In this document: one piece after another, positions 33,225-42,011 of the stretch
How the letters are laid out: each line of letters begins with the position of its first letter
Numbering within the stretch: position 1 is the first letter of the stretch
Assembly (NCBI GenBank): GCA_965262425.1
Contig: OZ253536.1
Location: forward strand, 434,001-498,000
Direction of reading: 5' to 3'
Length of the DNA: 64,000 bases
From: CAZOZZ01 sp965262425
GTDB lineage: Bacteria; Acidobacteriota; Terriglobia; 20CM-2-55-15
The notes under the pieces: generated by a model
What the model was told of the DNA's origin: nothing
Databases searched by the model: none
The model's input: the letters and a program-made list of their open reading frames with translations, nothing else
Made by a program: the position numbers and the translations under genes

Positions 33225-34430
33225 TTGGGAGTCCATAAGTGTCACGCGGCCTTCATGTGGTCCCTGATGGCGGTCCTGATCCTTACGGCGGTTCCTCGCT
33301 ACTGGGAAATCGAATTTCAGGTCGCCGCCGCCTCGGTTCCCGTCAAACTTCCGCCCCCGCTTGAATTCTTCGAGGGCGAGTTTGAACGAAACGAGACGCT
33401 TTCGACCACCCTGGAGGCCCATGACATCTCGTACGCCGTGGCATGGGAAGTGGGCCAGGTCGTCCGCCCCGTGTTTGACGTCCGCGATTTCAAGGCCGGC
33501 AACGCCTACCTCGTAATCAAGGAAGCCGACGGTAGCCTGCGTGGGTTCGATTACACGATCGATGACGAGAGGATTCTCAAAGTTGAACGGAACGACAACG
33601 ACTTTACGGCCCGGATTGAAGAACTGGAGTTCGAGATCCGACCGGGAACAGTGACGGCCACGGTCGCGAGCTCACTTTGGGGTGCGTTGGAAGATGCTCC
33701 CAAAGGGGATTGGCTGGTCATGGAACTGGCCGCGATATTCGAAGCGCAGGTGGACTTCTACAAGGACATCCGTGCCGGCGATGCGATCCGGTTGATGGTT
33801 GACGAGAAGTATCATCGAGGAAAATTCGTCAAGTATGGTCCGGTGAGGGCTGCCGAGTTCGTGAACCAGGGAAAGCCGTTGCAGGCCTATCTTTTCAGGG
33901 ACGAGTACTACGATGAGAACGGAATGAGCGTTCGCCGCTCCCTGCTCCCCTCGCCCGTGAAATTTACCCGAATCAGTTCCGGCTTCTCCTACACGAGGCT
34001 GCATCCAATATATAAGACGGTCCGTCCCCACCTGGGCGTTGATTATGCTGCGCCCAGCGGAACACCGGTTGTGGCTGTTTCAAACGGGACCGTGACTTTT
34101 GCCGGCACCAACGGTGGATTTGGCCGGATGGTCACGCTTCGTCACCCGAACGGAATGACCACCTCATACGCGCATCTGTCGAGAATTCTCGTCAAGAGGG
34201 GCACGAGGGTCAAGCAAAGCGAGGCAGTCGGTCTTGTTGGAATGACCGGTACCGCAACAGGCCCCCATCTCGACTACCGGATGACGGTGAACGGCAAGAT
34301 CGTCGATCCGAGGAAAGTCCGTGCAGACCCCCCAAAACCGATCAGCCCGACCCTCAAGGACGCCTACATCACCCACATTGCGGGTCTGGGGGCAGGTTTA
34401 CGCAACCTCGAAATAATGACCGGCAACTAG
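33225..34430 (+). CDS. M23-family peptidase (LytM-type) with altered HxH motif
   Basis: 401 residues from TTG 33225, chosen for GGAGG 7 nt upstream. Signal anchor at about 8-26, an OapA/LysM-like N-terminal part (about 40-150), and the lasso peptidase domain at 250-370. Metal ligands: His and Asp in HLGVDYAAPSG (about 268) are kept, but the usual GPHLHF reads GPHLDY (about 347-352), replacing the last zinc ligand. It may bind a different metal or act as a non-catalytic activator of amidases, like EnvC. The TAG stop overlaps the tip of a REP2 repeat. Confidence 0.87.
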   Translation: MGVHKCHAAFMWSLMAVLILTAVPRYWEIEFQVAAASVPVKLPPPLEFFEGEFERNETLSTTLEAHDISYAVAWEVGQVVRPVFDVRDFKAGNAYLVIKEADGSLRGFDYTIDDERILKVERNDNDFTARIEELEFEIRPGTVTATVASSLWGALEDAPKGDWLVMELAAIFEAQVDFYKDIRAGDAIRLMVDEKYHRGKFVKYGPVRAAEFVNQGKPLQAYLFRDEYYDENGMSVRRSLLPSPVKFTRISSGFSYTRLHPIYKTVRPHLGVDYAAPSGTPVVAVSNGTVTFAGTNGGFGRMVTLRHPNGMTTSYAHLSRILVKRGTRVKQSEAVGLVGMTGTATGPHLDYRMTVNGKIVDPRKVRADPPKPISPTLKDAYITHIAGLGAGLRNLEIMTGN

Positions 34431-34592
34431 GAGCCTGCGCGGCAGAAGGAATCTACTGCGAAAGCGGTAGGAATCGGGTCATATTTCCCCGATTTTTCGT
34501 TAAATAGAACCACTATTCGCCTCAAAATCGAGACAATCTGTCCTCGATTCTCCGCTTTCTCGCTACGATCCCTTCTGCCCGCGCAGGCTCCT
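34429..34592. repeat. REP2 palindromic repeat, copy B
   Basis: 164 bp with inverted ends AGGAGCCTGCGCGGCAGAAG and CTTCTGCCCGCGCAGGCTCCT. The first AG belongs to the TAG stop of the M23 gene. Interior 34500-34560 matches copies A and D (ACTATTCGCCTCAAAATCGA). Confidence 0.9.
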
Positions 34593-34607
34593 AACCGCTC
34601 CACCTCT

Positions 34608-35627
34608 TTACTGCTGAAGTTCTCCATTGAGCTCCGCATAAACCTTTCGGAGGGCCGTCGGCCCCTGTCCACCGGCGAGGGTCCAGGACCCGTACTCGCC
34701 CCAGTCGGCCTGCTCGACCGCTTCGTCGGCGGTCAACCCGGATTCATGGAGTCGGGTCGCCTCGGCGATGACGGCTTCGACCGCCAGGCGGTATTCGGCC
34801 AATTCTTCGCGCGACACGTCCGGCTCCTCCACGAATCCATGTCCGGGAATATAGGTCTCGACATCCATGTTCTCGGCGCGGTCGATCACCTGTACCCATT
34901 CGGACGGGTATGCCGATCTCATCGCCGGGAAGACGCGATTCAGGAACGATTCACTCATGAACAGAATCTTTTCCTGGGGCATATAGACATGGAGGTCTCC
35001 CCCGGTGTGCGCCCGGCCCAGAAAGTGGATTTGAATCTCGGTTCCGCCCATTGTCAGTGTCAGTTGATCGTCCACCGTCTCGGTTGGAACGACGATAGCG
35101 GGTGGGGGCGCGTCGCCCCGGCCTCTACGGTTCGGATTGTTGGCCGATCTTTCCAGGGTGGCTTTCGAAGTCGATGAGGCGTAGAAAGTCGCCTCGGAAG
35201 GGAACTCGCTGTTCCCGCTCGTGTGGTCTCCATGATCGGAACACACCACGACGTGAGTGATCGGCTGATCCGTGATCTTGGCAATCTCGTCGATCATCCG
35301 CCTGGTTTCTTCGCCGCTGCCCTGACCGTCGGCCACGAGGACGCCCTCGTCGGTGACGACGAACATGCTGACGGTCGTAAAGGATTCATCGCCCGCAGCT
35401 CGGAGTTGTTCGTAGGAGTAGACATTCGGGGCCAGTTCCTTGACCCGGGGAAAATCGCTGACGCTCAACCCGCGGGCTTCAGGGTTTGCCGTGCGGACGA
35501 CTTCAGGTTCCGGCGCCGGTGCGGGTGGGGCGGGTTCTTCGGCAGGGGCGCCGCAGCCCGACACGAGCACGATCAGAAACGTTAACGTAAGCACGGAAAG
35601 TATCGAATCTCGTCTATACCTTTTCAT
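34608..35627 (-). CDS. MBL-fold lipoprotein
   Basis: 339 residues. Lipobox ends at Cys25 (LVSGC) and is followed by a Pro/Ala/Glu-rich tether. Metallo-beta-lactamase fold: the metal loop reads SDHGDH (131-136) where the family has HxHxDH, so the first His is Ser; the later metal residues are kept (GRAHTGGD about 207, PGHGF about 264). A C-terminal helical domain of about 70 residues follows. It may be a periplasmic hydrolase with one metal site weakened; substrate unknown. Confidence 0.85.
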   Translation of the reverse strand: MKRYRRDSILSVLTLTFLIVLVSGCGAPAEEPAPPAPAPEPEVVRTANPEARGLSVSDFPRVKELAPNVYSYEQLRAAGDESFTTVSMFVVTDEGVLVADGQGSGEETRRMIDEIAKITDQPITHVVVCSDHGDHTSGNSEFPSEATFYASSTSKATLERSANNPNRRGRGDAPPPAIVVPTETVDDQLTLTMGGTEIQIHFLGRAHTGGDLHVYMPQEKILFMSESFLNRVFPAMRSAYPSEWVQVIDRAENMDVETYIPGHGFVEEPDVSREELAEYRLAVEAVIAEATRLHESGLTADEAVEQADWGEYGSWTLAGGQGPTALRKVYAELNGELQQ

Positions 35628-35936
35628 TGGGTCCTCCGGTATGTGGGGAGCTATTTGAGCATAGGGTGAGGTGAGGACTCAAGCCAGTTCGGCATGAGGC
35701 GACTTGATTACAGAGTTCGAAGCCGCTGCTCGCGACGGGGGTGAAGACGACTCGGTCGCGATCCTCATTTTCCTGTTCTGGGCTCTGGGCGGAACGGTTC
35801 TTGCGCTCGTGGGTTTCGACGCGGCCTGGAAATGGCGATTCCGTCTGATTGAATGGGCTGGACAGGATTTGTGTGGATTTTGTCGAGGAGCAGCTAGAAC
35901 CCGCCAATCGGCGCTACTACCTGTCCGTTCAACAAC

Positions 35937-36146
35937 CTACGCGGCTTTCGAGAAAGGAGTCGCCTTTTCTAATTCGAAAGCCAGAAAATCGAACTGGTGT
36001 CTGAGACCCACCTGGACATGATATTCATCCAGACTTTCGACCCCGCTGGCGTGCCTGGTGACTCGTGTGACCACGCCGATCAGGTTCAAGTCCCCGACCA
36101 GGGCTGATGTGGGTCTGACTACTTCTCCAGTTTTGAATCGTGTCAT
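35937..36146 (-). CDS. Small hypothetical protein (SH3/Tudor-like pattern)
   Basis: 69 residues from ATG 36146. The sequence TRFKTGEVVRPTSALVGDLN, then GVVTRV and YHVQVGLRHQFDFLAFELEKA looks like a small five-strand barrel with a conserved-looking end. No family named. The open frame continues upstream to 36503 but only this part looks coding. Confidence 0.5.
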   Translation of the reverse strand: MTRFKTGEVVRPTSALVGDLNLIGVVTRVTRHASGVESLDEYHVQVGLRHQFDFLAFELEKATPFSKAA

Positions 36147-36330
36147 GACGTGTGTCCTGGTCCGCGAAGATTCGTCTACACATCTTTTATCGGCAGGATG
36201 GGAATCCGACTTTAAAAATTCAGAGAAAAGAATCGGCTTCAGCGATCGAGGCTTCCGGACCGCGCGAACGTGCTGTTGTTGTCCGAGGGGATGATACCAT
36301 CGTCGTATCTCGTTGAGACAGGAGAGGCTC

Positions 36331-36843
36331 ATGTCTGAAGGTACCGAGCCGGTTATCGGCGTCCATGAGGAATTGAGTCGAATCATCGACGTGTCACGGA
36401 CCCTGTTGGAGGTGGACGATGAGACCGCCGCCAAACGCCCGGCACCCGACCGATGGTCTTTAAAGGAGATCCTGGGCCACCTGATCGATTCCGCCGTCAA
36501 CAACCACCACCGTTTCGTAAGACTACAACACGACCCGGAGTTGGAGTTTCCCGGCTACAAGCAGAACGACTGGGTTCGGATACAGAAATACCAGGAGCGC
36601 GACTGGAAGGAACTGGTGATCCTCTGGGCCACCTACAACAGGCACCTGTTGTGGATCATCCGTCACGTGGATCCGACTTGTCTGGACCGACCCTGGAATG
36701 TCCCCGGTCAGACGTGGAAGGTGGAGGAAGGGGCTGTCGATTTGCGTTTCCTGATCCGTGACTACTTTGACCACATGCGTCATCACCTGGGGCAGATCTT
36801 TGCTGCGATCGGGCGTGAGGGGGAGGTTGGTGAACGTCCCTGA
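36331..36843 (+). CDS. DinB/YfiT-family metalloenzyme-like protein
   Basis: 170 residues from ATG 36331, with AGGAGAGG upstream. DinB four-helix bundle with the His triad in LGHLIDSAVNNHH (about 52) and YFDHMRHHLGQI (about 148-159). Such proteins often transfer low-molecular-weight thiols such as bacillithiol, which fits the YtxJ gene 2 kb away, but the link is inference. Confidence 0.88.
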   Translation: MSEGTEPVIGVHEELSRIIDVSRTLLEVDDETAAKRPAPDRWSLKEILGHLIDSAVNNHHRFVRLQHDPELEFPGYKQNDWVRIQKYQERDWKELVILWATYNRHLLWIIRHVDPTCLDRPWNVPGQTWKVEEGAVDLRFLIRDYFDHMRHHLGQIFAAIGREGEVGERP

Positions 36844-36890
36844 GCCTTTCCGGACGTGTCCGTATAGCGCCTCCAACCCGGGACGACGGG

Positions 36891-38909
36891 TCACTCCTGT
36901 TTTCTAAGCTGGACTTCGAAAACCTCCGCATCTGTCACCGGTTGTCTGCAGACGAAGTTTTCGCATATGTAGGCCGTGGCTTTACCATCGACCATCGGGC
37001 GGTTCCGAAGCAGGGCGATCCGGTCCGACACACCGGCGCCCAGCACCCGGCGTGGATGATAATGCTTTCGGAGTGCCGGCAGGAAGGGCTCTGTCGAACC
37101 AATCAATGCGATCTCGCTGGTGGGTCCCACCTCGAAGTCCACGGCCGCCAGCATGCGTCCGAAACCGGAAGGGAACTTTTCAATATAGTCGAGAATCACG
37201 CGCGTAATCTGTTCGGACTTCTCGCGGTAATCGTCCCTGTCGAGCAGGCGTGCCAATCGGACGAGCAAGCTCGCAGCGACCGAATTCCCCGACGGGGTAG
37301 CGTTGTCGAAGTACTCCTTCGTTCGGGCAATCAGGGGGTCGTGATCGTTCGAGGTGAAGAAGAAACCGCCGTGATCCGAGTCCCAGAACCGTTGGATCAT
37401 CACGTCGGCCAATTGAATGGCCTTGTCCAGCCATCGTTCCTCGAACGTCAGTTCGTATAGTGCGAGGAGCCCGTCGGCCAGGTTGGCGTAGTCGTCCAGG
37501 TAGCCGTTAAAACGCGGTGTCCCGTTCTTGAATGAATGCAGGAGTCGCTTTCCGTCCCACATCGTTGCCAGGATGAATTCCGCGTTCGCCTCGGCGATCC
37601 TCCGGTAGTCCTCCCGATCCAGGCAGAAGGCGGCATCGGAAAAAGCACGAAGCATCAGGCCGTTCCAGTCCGTCAGGATTTTTTCATCGCGTCCCGGTCT
37701 GACGCGAGCCTCGCGATGCTCCAGCAGCTTCCTCTTCGCCTCGCCGATCTTGCTCTCCATCGTCGCCGGATCGACGCCCTGTTCGTCCGCAAACGTCTTC
37801 AGCGGATTCCGGATGTTCAGAATGTTCTGTTGCTCGAAGTTTCCTTCGTCGCTGACATCCAGAAAACGTGCCAACAAGGAGCTGTCGTCGCCGATAACCT
37901 CTGAGAATTCTCCGAGACTCCATACGTAGAACTTGCCCTCGACTCCTTCGCTGTCGGCATCCAAAGTGGAGTAAAAGCCGCCGGCTGGATCGAGCATTTC
38001 CCGGGTCACGAACCCCAGAGTCTCGGTGACCCTCTCGCGGTAGAGTGGATTCCCGGTCACGCGGAACGCGTCCAGATACACACTTGCAAGCAGGGCGTTG
38101 TCGTACAGCATTTTTTCAAAATGCGGCACGAGCCAGTGATCGTCTGTGGAATACCGATGAAATCCTCCCCCGATGTGGTCGTAGATTCCACCCAGGGCCA
38201 TCTTGTCGAGCGTCAGTCTGGCCATCGCCAGTGGGCTTTCCTGGCCGGTCCGATGGTGATAGCGAAGCAGGAAGTCGATGGTCATACTCGGAGGGAATTT
38301 CGGGGCCTGGCCGAAACCGCCGTGCTGGGAATCGAATTTCGATGCGATCTGATCGTGGGAACGATCCAGCAGATCCTCGGAGATAACCCCTTCACCTGAA
38401 CTTTGCCTGGTCTGTGAATCGATCTTTTGGATAATCGCCCGGGCGTTTGAGGCAATTTCATCGCGGCGGTTCTTGAAGGCTTCGGCTATCGAACCGAGGA
38501 CTCGTCGAAACCCCGGTCGGTTGTACCGGTCGTCAGGCGGAAAGTATGTGCCCCCGAAGAATGGCTCACCCTCGGGTGTCAAGAAAACGGTAAGCGGCCA
38601 GCCACCACTGCCCGTCATCAGCTGGACGGCGCTCATGTAGATCTGATCGAGATCAGGGCGTTCCTCCCGGTCTACCTTGATGTTGATGAAACTTGCGTTC
38701 ATCAACTCGGCGATCGGGGTGTTTTCGAACGACTCGTGTGCCATGACGTGGCACCAGTGGCAAGCTGAGTAGCCGATGCTCAGCAAGATCGGTTTGTCCT
38801 CTTTCCGCGCCCGTTCGAGCGCTTCATCCCCCCACGGATACCAATCGACCGGGTTTTGCGCGTGCTGAAGCAGGTAGGGACTACTTTCAGTGGCGAGGTG
38901 GTTTTTCAC
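36891..38909 (-). CDS. DUF255 thioredoxin-like protein (YyaL/SSP411 family)
   Basis: 672 residues, usual length. Residues 1-165 are a thioredoxin fold (LATESSPYLLQHAQNPVDWYPW, CHWC redox motif at 50-53, FINIKVDREERPDLDQIY). The rest is an alpha/alpha toroid related to glycoside epimerases (GGIYDHIGGGFHRYSTDDHW, PHFEKMLYDNALL). No signal peptide. Function is not settled; a role in cellular redox or carbohydrate sensing is guessed for the family. Confidence 0.93.
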   Translation of the reverse strand: MKNHLATESSPYLLQHAQNPVDWYPWGDEALERARKEDKPILLSIGYSACHWCHVMAHESFENTPIAELMNASFINIKVDREERPDLDQIYMSAVQLMTGSGGWPLTVFLTPEGEPFFGGTYFPPDDRYNRPGFRRVLGSIAEAFKNRRDEIASNARAIIQKIDSQTRQSSGEGVISEDLLDRSHDQIASKFDSQHGGFGQAPKFPPSMTIDFLLRYHHRTGQESPLAMARLTLDKMALGGIYDHIGGGFHRYSTDDHWLVPHFEKMLYDNALLASVYLDAFRVTGNPLYRERVTETLGFVTREMLDPAGGFYSTLDADSEGVEGKFYVWSLGEFSEVIGDDSSLLARFLDVSDEGNFEQQNILNIRNPLKTFADEQGVDPATMESKIGEAKRKLLEHREARVRPGRDEKILTDWNGLMLRAFSDAAFCLDREDYRRIAEANAEFILATMWDGKRLLHSFKNGTPRFNGYLDDYANLADGLLALYELTFEERWLDKAIQLADVMIQRFWDSDHGGFFFTSNDHDPLIARTKEYFDNATPSGNSVAASLLVRLARLLDRDDYREKSEQITRVILDYIEKFPSGFGRMLAAVDFEVGPTSEIALIGSTEPFLPALRKHYHPRRVLGAGVSDRIALLRNRPMVDGKATAYICENFVCRQPVTDAEVFEVQLRKQE

Positions 38910-39006
38910 AGTGCCTGCTTTTCTTCTTGTTGGAAGTGCGAAGCAATCAGTTGGCCGTGGCCAGCGCCGCGTTGTTCTTCACTGACCATTGAGCATTCTG
39001 ACGGAA

Positions 39007-39405
39007 TCAACGAAGGACCGCGTCTTCCAGTTCCTTTGCCGTGATCGACCAATGGGAGGCATGCCAGACAGGTCGCTCGTTTTCGATGACGATGGCCTGA
39101 GGGGATTCGTGCCGGATTTGCATGGCTGCTGCGATTGTGTCGGAGAGGCTACGGTCCTCGACGACGTTCACGATGCCGTAGGCTATGGATTCGTTCCGGG
39201 AAGCGAACTCGTTAAATTCCTGGAGAATCTGTTGGCTGACGCCACAGCTCGTACTATGTTTGAACAGTACGACGGGTCGGTCTCTGGAACGTCGCAACAG
39301 GTCCTTCCAATCGCTGTTGTCGCGGAGGAGTACCGACCTCGACCCAGAGTCCTCTGGTGTCAGCTCGTTTCGGAACAAGTTTTTCAATCGTTCAAAGGCC
39401 GGCAT
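39007..39405 (-). CDS. ytxJ: YtxJ bacilliredoxin
   Basis: 132 residues from ATG 39405. Thioredoxin-like fold with a single redox cysteine, Cys54, in FKHSTSCGVS, followed by AYGIVNVVEDRSLSDTIAAAM and ESPQAIVIENERPVWHASHWSIT. YtxJ-type bacilliredoxins remove bacillithiol from protein cysteines. Its presence suggests that this organism uses bacillithiol. The divergent R3H-ATPase gene begins 73 bp away. Confidence 0.9.
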   Translation of the reverse strand: MPAFERLKNLFRNELTPEDSGSRSVLLRDNSDWKDLLRRSRDRPVVLFKHSTSCGVSQQILQEFNEFASRNESIAYGIVNVVEDRSLSDTIAAAMQIRHESPQAIVIENERPVWHASHWSITAKELEDAVLR

Positions 39406-39478
39406 CGTTACTTTCTTTCGTTGTGGGGGTCTCCTACTATAACAGAGATGTTCGTGGCCCAACGATGGGGAGACGCTA

Positions 39479-41023
39479 TTGCCGAGGACAGAAATTTCAG
39501 ACGACCTTGAACTCCTGCTCGAAATCGTGCCGACGTCGATCCGTGAAGTATTGGAGCACGAGTCCGACCTGGATGATCTGATCGAAGTGATCATGGATCT
39601 GGGGCGGCGTCCCGAAGCCCGGTTTCCAGGAAGATCCATTCTTCTGGGCGACGATGCCGTCGGGCGGGCGGATCTCGATCACGTCGTCGATCGAGTCGGT
39701 TCGTTCACCGGCGACAATCGAGCCGGGATCGAGCGGACCCTGCATCGAATCTCCGCGATGCGCAACAGACGTGACGTCATTGTCGGTCTCACATGCCGTG
39801 TCGGACGCGCCGTATCCGGGACAGTCGATATCCTGCGCAACGTCATCGAATCCGGAAAAAGCCTTTTGCTGCTCGGTCCTCCTGGAATCGGTAAGACGAC
39901 CCTGCTGAGAGAAAGCGCTCGTGTACTCTCGAGCGAGCTCGGAAAGAGGGTCATTGTGGTGGACACCTCCAACGAGATAGCTGGCGATGGGGACATTTCG
40001 CATCCGGGAATCGGGAGGGCACGCAGGATGCAGGTTCCAGCGCCCGAATTGCAGCATGCGGTGATGATCGAGGCGGTCGAGAACCACATGCCCGAGGTAA
40101 TCGTCATCGACGAGATCGGAACCGAAGCCGAAGCACTGGCGGCCCGAACGATCGCCGAGCGTGGCGTCCGGCTGATCGCCACGGCACATGGAAGTTCCCT
40201 CGACAACCTGCTGAGAAACCCAACTCTTTCGGATCTGTTGGGCGGCATCCACTCCGTGACGCTTGGCGACGAGGAGGCGAGACGACGCCGGACTCAAAAA
40301 ACAGTGCTGGAACGGAAGGCGCCCCCGACCTTCGACACGCTGGTAGAGATCCACACACGGGAAAGGTTCTCCGTGTATCACGAGACGGCTTCGGTTGTAG
40401 ACGCCTTCCTGCGCGGCCGGACGATCCGGCCCGAAATTCGCGTTCGCCACCCGGAAGGTTATCAAGTCGTTCCCGAAGCGGTTCCCGCCGCACCGGATGA
40501 GATCCCCGGTGACGGGAACAGGCGCCGCCCGTATCCGGGAAATGGAGGCCCGGGGCGATCGAAGACGTTGAGGATATTTCCCTACGGCGTTAGCCGAGAC
40601 CGTCTTCAACGTGCGATCGATGAGCTCAAGGTGCCGGCAACGATTTCCAGGACACCTCACGATGCCAATCTCGTCCTCACGCTCAAGGCGCACGAAAAGC
40701 GTCAACCGCGGACGCTGATGGAGCTCGAAGAACGTGGTCTGGAGCCGGCGGTCATCCGCAGCAACACGCTAAGCCAGATGAAAGGATATCTGACCGAAGC
40801 CTTCGGCCTCGAGACCGAGGGTGAGGTCGAAGAGGAGGCCCTTCGAGAAGCCACCGAAGGTGTGGAGCGTGTCCTGTCCCACGGCAAACCCGTCGAGCTG
40901 TCTCCCCAACCGTCCGAGGTCCGTCGCCTCCAGCACCTGCTCGTCGAGAAAATGGGCCTGGGATCGGAGAGCAAAGGCGAGATGCCCTGGCGCCGCGTCA
41001 CCGTCTTACCTACACGAGGTTGA
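39479..41023 (+). CDS. AAA ATPase with C-terminal R3H domain (Ycf45/SpoIIIAA-like)
   Basis: 514 residues from TTG 39479, with GGGGAG 7 nt upstream. Residues 95-300 are a secretion-ATPase-like AAA domain: Walker A GPPGIGKTT (133-141), VVDTSNEIAGDGD, Walker B VIVIDEIGTEAEA (about 205-217), then TAHGSSLDNLL and a LGDEEARRR sensor. A central linker (about 340-380) leads to the R3H module (PVELSPQPSEVRRLQHLLVE, about 470-490) that binds single-stranded nucleic acid. The role is unknown; cyanobacterial relatives are called Ycf45. Confidence 0.9.
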   Translation: MPRTEISDDLELLLEIVPTSIREVLEHESDLDDLIEVIMDLGRRPEARFPGRSILLGDDAVGRADLDHVVDRVGSFTGDNRAGIERTLHRISAMRNRRDVIVGLTCRVGRAVSGTVDILRNVIESGKSLLLLGPPGIGKTTLLRESARVLSSELGKRVIVVDTSNEIAGDGDISHPGIGRARRMQVPAPELQHAVMIEAVENHMPEVIVIDEIGTEAEALAARTIAERGVRLIATAHGSSLDNLLRNPTLSDLLGGIHSVTLGDEEARRRRTQKTVLERKAPPTFDTLVEIHTRERFSVYHETASVVDAFLRGRTIRPEIRVRHPEGYQVVPEAVPAAPDEIPGDGNRRRPYPGNGGPGRSKTLRIFPYGVSRDRLQRAIDELKVPATISRTPHDANLVLTLKAHEKRQPRTLMELEERGLEPAVIRSNTLSQMKGYLTEAFGLETEGEVEEEALREATEGVERVLSHGKPVELSPQPSEVRRLQHLLVEKMGLGSESKGEMPWRRVTVLPTRG

Positions 41024-41067
41024 GGGTCGCCTGACTGGACCATCCCTGAGTAGAGATGTCTCCGTCG

Positions 41068-41251
41068 TTTCAACGCAAAAACGCAAAGCCGCAAAGTTGG
41101 AAGAGGGGGATTTCACCGTGAAGTCGCGAGAACGCGAAGAGAGATTTGTCTTCGGAGAATCTCGCATTTTGACGCTATCGCTTGACCTGCACGTCAGGCC
41201 AGAATCGCCCGCACAGCGAGACAAATCCGGCCTTGCGTTTTTGCGTTGAAA
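41068..41251. repeat. AACGCAAA-family inverted repeat, copy 2
   Basis: Ends TTTCAACGCAAAAACGCAA (from 41068) and its complement (to 41251), 19 identical bases, around a 146-bp interior that has its own GTGAAGTCGCGAGAACGCGAAG run. It lies between two convergent genes, 3 bp from the SDR stop and 44 bp from the R3H-ATPase stop. Confidence 0.85.
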
Positions 41252-41254
41252 TCC

Positions 41255-41998
41255 TTATCTTGCGCAGGTTTCGGCCCGGCCACCATCTATGGAGTAAGTA
41301 GCACCCGTGATCCAGCCGGCTTTGTCGGAGGCGAGGAACATGATGAGATCGGCGATTTCTTCGGGTTCGCCGACCCGGCCGAGAGGGTGGGTGGTCGTGC
41401 TGTGTTCGAGGAAGCCCTCGTATTTTTTCTGGGTCATCCCCGAGTTGAGGTGGAGGTTGGTACGGACTACGCCGGGGTTGACCGCGTTCACACGGACTCC
41501 TTTTGGCGCCAGCTCGAGTGCGGCACACCGGGTGAGTTGGTCCACTGCGGCCTTGCTGACGCAATAGGACAGAAGTCCTGGAAATGCCCTCAGACCCGTG
41601 ACGCTGGACACGTTGACGATGTTGCCCTTTCTCTCGATGATTGCAGGAAGGCACAACTTCATCAGGTGGAGGACGGAACGGACATTGATCGACATCATCT
41701 GATCGAATTCCGTCATCGTCGTTTTCTCGATGTCGCCGAGTTCGATTATCCCGGCCGCGTTTACCAGGATGTCGATTCCACCCATGTCTCGCTGGACCTC
41801 TTCGAACAACTGTGCGGTTTCGGCTTCCGAAGTCAGATCCGTCTGATAGGGGCGGACGTCTGACAAACCGTCCAGCGCGTCCCTGCGCCGTCCGACCCCC
41901 GCGACTCGCGCGCCGTGGCTGGCGAACCCGAGAGCTGTTGCACGTCCGATGCCGCTGGTTGCACCGGTCACGACAGCGACCTTGCCTTCAAAGGTCAT
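41255..41998 (-). CDS. Short-chain dehydrogenase/reductase
   Basis: 247 residues, classical SDR. NAD(P) loop TGATSGIG (10-17), an Arg-rich segment after strand 2 (GVGRRRDAL) favouring NADPH, NAAG (about 84), catalytic Ser in NVSSV and the YxxxK pair in YCVSKAA. The C-terminal half (NPGVVRTNLH, GWITGATYSIDGG) is complete. Likely a cytosolic 3-oxoacyl or sugar/alcohol oxidoreductase. It is in a tail-to-head pair with the upstream propeller gene (13 bp gap). Confidence 0.93.
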   Translation of the reverse strand: MTFEGKVAVVTGATSGIGRATALGFASHGARVAGVGRRRDALDGLSDVRPYQTDLTSEAETAQLFEEVQRDMGGIDILVNAAGIIELGDIEKTTMTEFDQMMSINVRSVLHLMKLCLPAIIERKGNIVNVSSVTGLRAFPGLLSYCVSKAAVDQLTRCAALELAPKGVRVNAVNPGVVRTNLHLNSGMTQKKYEGFLEHSTTTHPLGRVGEPEEIADLIMFLASDKAGWITGATYSIDGGRAETCAR

Positions 41999-42011
41999 GA
42001 ACGAATTTCCT

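Noticed and set aside
35704..36021. Short plus-strand frame with one hydrophobic segment (VAILIFLFWALGGTVLALVGF)
   Set aside because: A small membrane protein is possible, but the frame lacks a good ribosome site and overlaps the better-looking small minus-strand gene; too weak to list.
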